From the NCBI GenBank assembly GCA_019454185.1, contig CP075368.1, forward strand, positions 2,211,649-2,275,648: a stretch of 64,000 nucleotides of DNA, in the 5' to 3' direction. Positions within the stretch are counted from its first letter, which is position 1; every line of letters begins with the position of its first letter. Both the position numbers and the translations under genes were made by a program. Positions 56,540 through 64,000 of this stretch are shown here, piece after piece. Source of the DNA: Phycisphaeraceae bacterium (GTDB lineage: Bacteria; Planctomycetota; Phycisphaerae; Phycisphaerales; UBA1924). The notes beneath the pieces are model-generated. The model was given only the letters and a program-made list of their open reading frames with translations, was not told where the DNA came from and searched no databases.

Positions 56540-57331
56540 ATGGCCGCCGACCCGCCCAATGCCCGTAACCGCATCGGCACCGCGCTCCTTGAGATCGAGC
56601 GAACGTGGCTCGGATTCTCCTCTCCCCCACTGTCAGTCCGCCTGCGCGACGCGGGGTGGAGTCCCGAGCCACTCTCCGCGGCATGCAGCCGCTGCGGCGC
56701 AAGCCGAGGGCCGAACACCGCCACAACTGAAAGCTGCTCGGAATGCCAAGATGCACGCCTTCCATGGCAGCGATTCGTGCGACTCGGCACCTACCACGGC
56801 GTGCTTGGCGAGATCGCCAGAGACATCAAATTCAACCGGTTCCGATCGCTCGGTGTGGCTGCTGGGCGTCTGCTCGGGGAGCAGTTGCGACAAGCGATGG
56901 ACGAATCCAAACTGGATCCAAACGCTGTGTGGATCGTTCCAATACCTATGAGTCGGCTCCGGTACCTTGAACGCGGGATCGACCATACACGGGCGATCGC
57001 ACTGGGTGCCGCGGCTGTGTCTGGAGCCACATGCGTCCGCCTGCTGGCCAGAGCACACGGTCCAACGCAGCTTGCAGTGGTGCCGAGCGAGCGTGCGGGG
57101 AACGTCAGGGGTGTCTTTCGAGTTCGGAAACGGGGATTGCGTGGCGATCTGCCGCAGGTGCTCGTGGTCATGGACGACGTGCGGACATCGGGGGCCACAC
57201 TGGTCTCAGCCTGCCGCACGATCCGTAAGTCTCTGTCCCGGAATACACTGGGTGGCCGTCGTCGCCCTGATCTCTGGGGGATGTCGCTGGCGGTCTCTGA
57301 TCGGACGTCGTCATCGCGTGCGGCACCTTGA
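56540..57331 (+). CDS. ComF-family phosphoribosyltransferase-like protein
   Basis: A 263-residue ComF protein. A zinc finger near residue 50 has CSRCGAS and, after 15 residues, CSEC. LPWQRFVRLGTYHGVLGEIA and AVWIVPIPMSRLRYLERGID are family typical. The PRPP loop reads VLVVMDDVRTSGATL near residue 215. In transformable bacteria ComF supports DNA uptake, but many ComF proteins have no known role. It is in the same direction as mcsB with an 8-base gap, so probably co-transcribed. The C-terminus is Arg/Ser-rich. Confidence 0.88.
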   Translation: MAADPPNARNRIGTALLEIERTWLGFSSPPLSVRLRDAGWSPEPLSAACSRCGASRGPNTATTESCSECQDARLPWQRFVRLGTYHGVLGEIARDIKFNRFRSLGVAAGRLLGEQLRQAMDESKLDPNAVWIVPIPMSRLRYLERGIDHTRAIALGAAAVSGATCVRLLARAHGPTQLAVVPSERAGNVRGVFRVRKRGLRGDLPQVLVVMDDVRTSGATLVSACRTIRKSLSRNTLGGRRRPDLWGMSLAVSDRTSSSRAAP

Positions 57332-57372
57332 GAATTCCGTCAAAGATTGCGTTTGAAAAGCGCCTTGGACGC

Positions 57373-57400
57373 TTGACCACATCGGAGTATGCCCTACTAT
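57373..57400 (+). promoter_or_regulatory. Candidate promoter for the 16S rRNA gene
   Basis: TTGACC (57373-57378) and TACTAT (57395-57400) are 16 bases apart, followed by a C-rich discriminator (CCCCCTCGCC) as in stringently controlled rRNA promoters. The 450-base region to the 16S start holds no gene. It contains hairpins AATGGTC-TTCG-GACCATT (57678-57695) and CCATCAC-GCAA-GTGATGG (57706-57723). Confidence 0.45.
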
Positions 57401-57478
57401 CCCCCTCGCCGATTCGCTGAGAGCCGGCACGGGACGAATCCGGTCAAACGGCTAGTTCCGACATCCTTGACAAGTGAA

Positions 57479-57491
57479 CAGTCGGTCGATC
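57479..57491 (+). repeat. 5' half of the 16S rRNA processing stem
   Basis: CAGTCGGTCGATC here is the exact complement of GATCGACCGACTG at 59399-59411, on the far side of the 16S gene. Such flanking stems bring the ends of pre-16S rRNA together for RNase III cleavage. Confidence 0.75.
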
Positions 57492-57781
57492 GCGAGAATG
57501 TGCGGCGTCGTATACCCATGCACGCGGGTAGGCCTGGCAGGCCAACACGACGCCGGATCCTTGCTGTCGAAGGTCCTCACAGCCCTTCGACGCATGACAT
57601 TCTCGTGCGATAGCCCTAATAAAGCTAGCAAAGGAATGTCTGCAAGAAATCGTTGACGTTTGCCGCGTTGACGTTGGAATGGTCTTCGGACCATTTCAAG
57701 ACCGGCCATCACGCAAGTGATGGTTGTTTCGGATCAGCTTCTACTGAAGTCAACTCGCCCTCGGGTGAGTTCAATGGCATT

Positions 57782-59272
<1,491 letters not shown>

Positions 59273-59398
59273 GATTTCCTTGGACCTGCCTTGCCCCTCG
59301 CTCAAAGAGCGGCGGGATCGAAGAGCAATCTTCAGCAGGACAAGTCAGCACACTCTCGTTCGCCTCTGGCGAATATCCGCACGGTGACGTGCGAACAA

Positions 59399-59411
59399 GA
59401 TCGACCGACTG
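59399..59411 (+). repeat. 3' half of the 16S rRNA processing stem
   Basis: GATCGACCGACTG complements 57479-57491 exactly over 13 bases. It lies 133 bases after the mature 3' end and just before the terminator. Confidence 0.75.
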
Positions 59412-59422
59412 ACACGCACACG

Positions 59423-59459
59423 CAACACCCGGGCACTCGTGTCCGGGTGTTGTCATTTT
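59423..59459 (+). terminator. Rho-independent terminator of the 16S rRNA gene
   Basis: A 13-bp stem (CAACACCCGGGCA with TGTCCGGGTGTTG, one wobble) with a 4-base loop is followed by TCATTTTTT. It ends the rRNA transcript 157 bases after the mature 3' end, confirming a monocistronic 16S. The remaining bases to 59631 hold nothing I can identify. Confidence 0.9.
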
Positions 59460-59631
59460 TTCCATTCCACACCCACCGGAGTATGCGCACGTGCCGCACG
59501 GACACTCCGCAGGCGCGGCAATGCACGCCGCAGTCATTCGCCGCGTCGATTCACAACCATCTCACAACGTACCGTCCTGCCGATCCAACGAAGCACCCCG
59601 ACCCGCAGGGTGGCGTCCCCTCAAGGTGACG

Positions 59632-60354
59632 TCACGGCGTCGGCCCCGCTGGCTTCAGACGCTTCGCGTGGCGAATGATCTGGCCCGTTCTCAGATACAC
59701 AACATCCTCGGCGATCGCGGCCATCAGGTCGCCCACACGCTCGAGTTCACGACCGATCCGATAGACCAGAAGCCCGTTCGCCGACGAGTCCGAGGAGCCG
59801 TCCATCGTCTCGACGATCTCATCGAAGAGCCGCCTGTGGATCTCGTCGAGGATCTTGTCCCCGGCAACGATCTCCTTCGCCTTGTCGGTGTCCTCGTCCA
59901 CAACCGCCCTGAGCAGCACATGGCACTGGGCCGGCACGCGATGGGCCAGCTCCTCAAGCGCCGTCGGCCAGCGAGGCGGACTATCGCCACGGAAGGCCAG
60001 GATGCTCTTGGCGATCGAACTGGCATGGTCCGCGACCCGCTCGATGTCCTGGTTCACCTTGAGCACAAACGCGATCATGCGGAAGTCCTTCGCCACCGGG
60101 TGCTGCATCGTCAGCAGCCGATAGCAGTCCGACTCGATCGCCACTTCCTCACGATCGACGCGCGTGTCCTTCGATCGGACAATCGCGGCCTCCTCGCGGT
60201 CGAGCGTCCAGAGCGCGTCGATGGCCCGTTCGAGCATCCCGACAGCAACGACCGCCTCTCGGACCAGTCGCCGACGGATCCGCTCGATCTGGCTGTCGAA
60301 ATCCGTTCGCGGGTTGTGGCCGCCCGGCTCGGGAAGACTGGCTTCAAACTTCAT
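59632..60354 (-). CDS. PhoU-family phosphate regulatory protein
   Basis: A 240-residue PhoU protein of two helical repeats. The first includes RRLVREAVVAVGMLERAIDA and DCYRLLTMQHPVAKDFRMIA. The repeated metal-binding segment NQDIERVADHASSIAKSIL occurs near residue 115 and YRIGRELERVGDLMAAIAED near 205. PhoU curbs phosphate uptake and signalling through PstSCAB and PhoR. None of those genes is next to it. The ATG at 60354 (MKFEASLPEPGG) has GGAG upstream; the longer frame lacks support. It is divergent from the methyltransferase gene. Confidence 0.9.
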   Translation of the reverse strand: MKFEASLPEPGGHNPRTDFDSQIERIRRRLVREAVVAVGMLERAIDALWTLDREEAAIVRSKDTRVDREEVAIESDCYRLLTMQHPVAKDFRMIAFVLKVNQDIERVADHASSIAKSILAFRGDSPPRWPTALEELAHRVPAQCHVLLRAVVDEDTDKAKEIVAGDKILDEIHRRLFDEIVETMDGSSDSSANGLLVYRIGRELERVGDLMAAIAEDVVYLRTGQIIRHAKRLKPAGPTP

Positions 60355-60562
60355 GCGACGCTCCGATGCAAAGTGCCTGACCCCGCACGCGCCAGGATCA
60401 AGCCCGAATCGTGATGGTAGCGCAAAGATCACTCCCATCGCCAGGCACCGACGGCACGGTCCCCAGACTTTACCGAAGGTTCATAGAGATTCATCGCCAC
60501 GATCTATCATTCTGGTGCACTCTCCACCCCGAAGGGCTCCCAGACGGCCTCGCCTCCGCACC

Positions 60563-61534
60563 ATGAAGCAGCTCATCAGGAACATCATCGTTCGACTCTC
60601 GCGTCCCGCACTCGCGGCGACCACCGAAGCGATCGAGCGACAGACCGCGGCACTCAACGACCTGCGGAAGGACCTGAGCGTCGAGCATGGGCCTCCCCCA
60701 CCATCGCTCCCCACCGGCCCGGCGATCTGGAAGGGGGGCCTTTCCGGCCGGGCCGAGCTGCCCGACGGCTCTCCCTCGCCCTCGCTGAGCCGAAAGTACC
60801 TCGAAGAGCTCCGCTTCTGGGTTCGCATCGCACGCGATCCCGAGCAGTTCCCCAGTTGGACAGGCACATTCCCCCACGTCTACGGCGGCTGGCAGCAGGA
60901 TCGCAACGACGAGCTCGCCTCGTGGCTCGACATGACCCCCGACGCCTACGCCTCGTGGTGCCAGTCCACGCGGGCGGTCGAGATCGGCTCCGGACCCTAC
61001 CCCTTCCTCGGGCGGAATCGCTGGAAATGGGCCGCGGCCGTCGATCCCCTCGCAAACGGCTACCAAGCCGAGGGGCTGGTGCCCACAGAGTGCGCCCACG
61101 TCGTCATGATCCCCGCGACGGGTGAGCACGTGCCCCTGGCGGACGCCTGCTGCGACCTCGTCGTCATCGAGAACTGCCTCGACCACGTGGACGACCCCGA
61201 CGCCGTGCTCCGCGAGCTGCACCGATTGCTGCGCCCCGGCGGCCTCGTCTGGCTGCTTGTCGATCTCATGGAGTATCGCGACGAGATGCACCCAAACCCC
61301 TTCAGCGAGCAGCGGCTGAAGGACTGCGTCGCTGCCGCGGGTTTCACGACCGTCAAGATGCGGATCTCAAAGGAGAACGCCTCGCACCCGAAAGCCGAGG
61401 CCGAATGCCGGGCATTGCTCGTCCGCGACCACGCCGATGGCCCGCGGCGTCAACCCAAGCGATGGGGCTCAGAAGTGATCCCTGCGGTCGTACACACGCC
61501 GATCGGGGCGGGCTCGTCTACTTCGGCTTCCTGA
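60563..61534 (+). CDS. Class I SAM-dependent methyltransferase
   Basis: A 323-residue protein. A leader-like N-terminus with a coiled-coil-prone stretch (TEAIERQTAALNDLRKDLSV) precedes the methyltransferase core. Motif I is RAVEIGSGPYPFLGRNRWKW near residue 137, and DLVVIENCLDHVDDPDAVLR with LLRPGGLVWLLVDLMEYRDE supply later motifs. The substrate is unknown. Its last 17 bases overlap the 3' end of the convergent mfd gene. The ATG at 60563 is chosen because the upstream frame overlaps the divergent phoU gene. Confidence 0.85.
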   Translation: MKQLIRNIIVRLSRPALAATTEAIERQTAALNDLRKDLSVEHGPPPPSLPTGPAIWKGGLSGRAELPDGSPSPSLSRKYLEELRFWVRIARDPEQFPSWTGTFPHVYGGWQQDRNDELASWLDMTPDAYASWCQSTRAVEIGSGPYPFLGRNRWKWAAAVDPLANGYQAEGLVPTECAHVVMIPATGEHVPLADACCDLVVIENCLDHVDDPDAVLRELHRLLRPGGLVWLLVDLMEYRDEMHPNPFSEQRLKDCVAAAGFTTVKMRISKENASHPKAEAECRALLVRDHADGPRRQPKRWGSEVIPAVVHTPIGAGSSTSAS

Positions 61535-64000
61535 GCGAGCCCCGCACAGGTGCCTTGGGCTTGGAAACCGCCGCAAACCCCTTCACCTTGACGGGCGGCT
61601 TCGCAGGCAGCCCCGCCGCAGCATCATCACTCGCTGCCTGCGTGGTCTCTCCGGCCGGTGCCGGACACAAGCGCTTACGAAGCACGGCAAGCAGCGTCTC
61701 CGGCTCCATATACGCGGGTGGCGGCCGGTAATACACCTCGGCGAGCGAATCGGTGGACTTCGGGGGCAGGGGCGTCACAGTCCCTTGAATCCCTTGGAGA
61801 CGTAGCGCGAGCGTGCCCGGCTCCGGCGTCCTGAAGATCACATCCTTATCCCTGATCGTGAGCGTGCGCACGCCAAGCCCAGCGAGGGCGAGGCGCAGCG
61901 ATGCAAGATCGAGAAGCCGCTCGACAGCCCTGGGCGGCTCGCCATATGCCGTGACCAGATCGCCCCGCACCTTGGTGAGTTCCGCGTGTGTCGCGACGGT
62001 CGCAACGCGTCGATAGATCTCAAGCCGCCTCTGGTCGGAGGGCACATACGGCTTGGGGATCACACCAGCGATGCCGATCTCGATCGAGGTCGCACTCACC
62101 GGCTCCGGCACCTTCTCGTTCTTGAGACGCTTCACGGCCTCGTCCAGCAGGCGGCAGTATGTGTCATACCCCACCGCCGCGATGTGGCCCGACTGCTCCG
62201 GCCCCAGCAGGTTGCCCGCGCCGCGGATCTCGAGGTCCCGCATCGCGATCTTGAACCCGGCCCCGAGCATCGAGTACTGCTCGATCGCCCGAAGCCGCTT
62301 CTGGGCCTTTTCCTTCACCGGACGATCGACCGGCAGCATCAGATAGCAGTACGCCCTGTGCTTGTACCGGCCGACGCGCCCTCGCAACTGGTGAAGATCC
62401 GCGAGCCCGAAGCGATCCGCATCGAGGATGACCATCGTGTTTGCGGTCGGGATATCGATGCCCGACTCGATGATCGTCGTGCTCACCAGGATGTCCGCCT
62501 CGCGGCGCATGAAGGTGAGCATCACCTCTTCCAGCTCGTGGGGCTGCATCTGCCCGTGCCCCACCACGATCCTCGCCTCAGGCACCAGCCGCCGGATGTC
62601 GTCCGCGACCGACCGGATGTTGTGCACCCGATTGTGCACGATGTAGACCTGGCCCTCACGCCCCAGTTCCCTCGCGATCGCCTGCGTGATACGACGCTCG
62701 TTGTACGGAATGACCTCGGTCACGATCGCCCTTCGATCCGCCGGGGGCGTCGTCAGACTGGAGATATCACGGATCCCGAGCATCGCCATGTGCAGCGTTC
62801 GCGGGATCGGTGTTGCCGAGAGCGAAAGCACATCGGCCGTCAGGCGCAGACGCAGCAGCCCCTCCTTGTGCTCCACGCCGAACCGCTGCTCCTCATCGAC
62901 AACAACCAGCCCCAGATCCGAGAACGCAACGTCCTTGGAGAGCAGCCGATGCGTGCCGATGATGACATCGACCTGCCCCTTCCGCAGCGCATCAAGCGTT
63001 ATCTTCTGCTCAGCATCGGTCTTGAACCGCGACAACGACTCCACGCGGAAGGGATACCCCGCGAACCTCGACTTGAACGTCCGCTCGTGCTGCTCGGCCA
63101 ACACCGTCGTCGGCACGAGGATCGCCACCTGCTTGCCGAACTCACACGCCTTGAACGCCGCGCGGATCGCCAGCTCGGTCTTCCCAAATCCCACGTCGCC
63201 GCACACAAGACGATCCATCGGACGCTCGGACTGCATGTCGCGTTTGATCCCCGCCAGCGCGGCCAACTGATCCTCCGTCTCCTCGTACGGGAACTCCTCC
63301 TCGAACTCATGCTGCCACTGCGTGTCCGCCGGATACGCGATGCCCGGCATGTGCTCCCGTGCCGCACGCACACGCAGCAACTCCGCCGCCAGGTCCTTCA
63401 CGGACTCCGCAACCCGCTCCTTCTGGGCCTTCCAGCGGCTGCCTCCGAGCGTCGAGAGCTTCGGCTTCCCGCCGAACCCGCCGATGTATCGCTGCACCAG
63501 ATCGATCTGCGTCGCCGGCACGTGCAGCTTCGCCGAGCCGGCGAACTCCAGCGTCAGATACTCCTCGTGCTCTGTCGGCTGAAAGACATCCCGCCCCGGC
63601 AGTGCCCGGGGCTTCATCAATTTCAATCCCGCGTAGCGGGCGATGCCGTGCTCGGCATGCACCACGAAGTCGCCGGGCGCGAAATCCAGGAACGTGTCCA
63701 TCGCGCGCGTCGAGCGCACTCGCCCGCCGGACCCTCGCCTCACGCCGAACCGATGGAGCAGCTCGTGGTAAGGAACCACAGCCAGACGAACGCCCGGATC
63801 ATCTACGACAAATCCGCGATGGACGTATCCGGAATGAGGCCGTATCGCCGCTCCGGGTGCGTGCTGCTCGATCAACTCTCCGAGTCGCGACAGCTCTCCC
63901 TCGTTCTGACACGCGACGAGCACGCGCGTTCCATCCCGCGACATGCCCGCCAGTTCCGCCAGCCCCTGATCGACCTCGCGCGCCAAGGTCTGGAGTGGCG
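61518..64000 (-). CDS. mfd: Transcription-repair coupling factor Mfd, C-terminal part (5' end off the window)
   Basis: About 827 residues of Mfd are present; the frame stays open to the window edge, so the N-terminal UvrB-like domains are missing. The RNA polymerase-interaction domain opens with DFAPGDFVVHAEHGIARYAG. The translocase has Walker A VCGDVGFGKTELAIRAAFKA, DEEQRFGVEHKEGLLR and the TRG-like STTIIESGIDIPTANTMVIL with HQLRGRVGRYKHRAYCYLML. A TRCF C-terminal domain follows (IEIGIAGVIPKPYVPSDQRR). The C-terminal 70 residues are Lys/Pro/Ala-rich. Mfd removes stalled RNA polymerase and recruits UvrA. Confidence 0.97.
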   Translation of the reverse strand, partial: PLQTLAREVDQGLAELAGMSRDGTRVLVACQNEGELSRLGELIEQHAPGAAIRPHSGYVHRGFVVDDPGVRLAVVPYHELLHRFGVRRGSGGRVRSTRAMDTFLDFAPGDFVVHAEHGIARYAGLKLMKPRALPGRDVFQPTEHEEYLTLEFAGSAKLHVPATQIDLVQRYIGGFGGKPKLSTLGGSRWKAQKERVAESVKDLAAELLRVRAAREHMPGIAYPADTQWQHEFEEEFPYEETEDQLAALAGIKRDMQSERPMDRLVCGDVGFGKTELAIRAAFKACEFGKQVAILVPTTVLAEQHERTFKSRFAGYPFRVESLSRFKTDAEQKITLDALRKGQVDVIIGTHRLLSKDVAFSDLGLVVVDEEQRFGVEHKEGLLRLRLTADVLSLSATPIPRTLHMAMLGIRDISSLTTPPADRRAIVTEVIPYNERRITQAIARELGREGQVYIVHNRVHNIRSVADDIRRLVPEARIVVGHGQMQPHELEEVMLTFMRREADILVSTTIIESGIDIPTANTMVILDADRFGLADLHQLRGRVGRYKHRAYCYLMLPVDRPVKEKAQKRLRAIEQYSMLGAGFKIAMRDLEIRGAGNLLGPEQSGHIAAVGYDTYCRLLDEAVKRLKNEKVPEPVSATSIEIGIAGVIPKPYVPSDQRRLEIYRRVATVATHAELTKVRGDLVTAYGEPPRAVERLLDLASLRLALAGLGVRTLTIRDKDVIFRTPEPGTLALRLQGIQGTVTPLPPKSTDSLAEVYYRPPPAYMEPETLLAVLRKRLCPAPAGETTQAASDDAAAGLPAKPPVKVKGFAAVSKPKAPVRGSLRKPK

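Overview
The window is a GC-rich, gene-dense chromosomal segment from what is almost certainly a planctomycete, most likely a member of the Phycisphaerae. Several features point this way: an isolated 16S rRNA gene with no 23S or 5S beside it, a DUF1800/DUF1501 pair, an alternative complex III (ACIII)-caa3 oxidase operon, McsA/McsB in an organism that also carries Kdo (Gram-negative envelope) genes, and planctomycete-style type II/IV secretion ATPases. I see no insertion sequence, prophage, integrase or CRISPR array. The segment reads as ordinary core chromosome rather than an island.

Region 1 (1-21.5 kb, mostly minus strand) is respiratory. A 15.5-kb run, read right to left, encodes ActA-ActB-ActC-ActD-ActE-ActF (quinol:electron-acceptor oxidoreductase), an unknown one-helix protein, a Sco copper chaperone, and CtaC-CtaD-CtaE-CtaF (A2-type caa3 oxidase), ending in an unknown membrane protein. 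Heme A synthase (ctaA) is divergent from actA. Beyond a plus-strand OmpA-like lipoprotein and an amidohydrolase lie ResB/CcsB and the start of a CcsA-like protein (cytochrome c assembly). The genes together would carry electrons from quinol through ACIII to oxygen and load the c-type hemes, heme A and copper this needs.

Region 2 (23-34.6 kb) holds the DUF1800/DUF1501 pair, a membrane protein with a starch-binding-like fold, Mn-type superoxide dismutase, an unusual sigma-70-family factor, and a three-gene cluster. That cluster has a canonical PilT-like ATPase, a membrane-embedded PilB-like protein with a degenerate Walker A, and a CvpA-like protein. It is the best candidate here for a poorly described system.

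Region 3 (34.7-44.8 kb, minus strand) is a housekeeping cluster glmU(N-terminal only)-prs-rplY-pth-rpsF-ssb-rplI, resembling the Firmicute order glmU-prs-ctc-pth. It is followed by tRNA-Gln and by dnaA-DegT aminotransferase-SWIM protein. DnaA-box-like sequences lie upstream of dnaA.

Region 4 (44.8-57.3 kb) carries a GNAT acetyltransferase, rpmA, kdsA, a methyltransferase, waaA between tRNA-Val and tRNA-Lys, an SNF2 helicase, rpmB, mcsA-mcsB and comF.

Region 5 (57.3-64 kb) holds the lone 16S rRNA gene with its own promoter candidate, a flanking processing stem and a terminator, then phoU, a methyltransferase and the C-terminal part of mfd, which runs off the window. All assignments come from reading the sequence; no database search was run.
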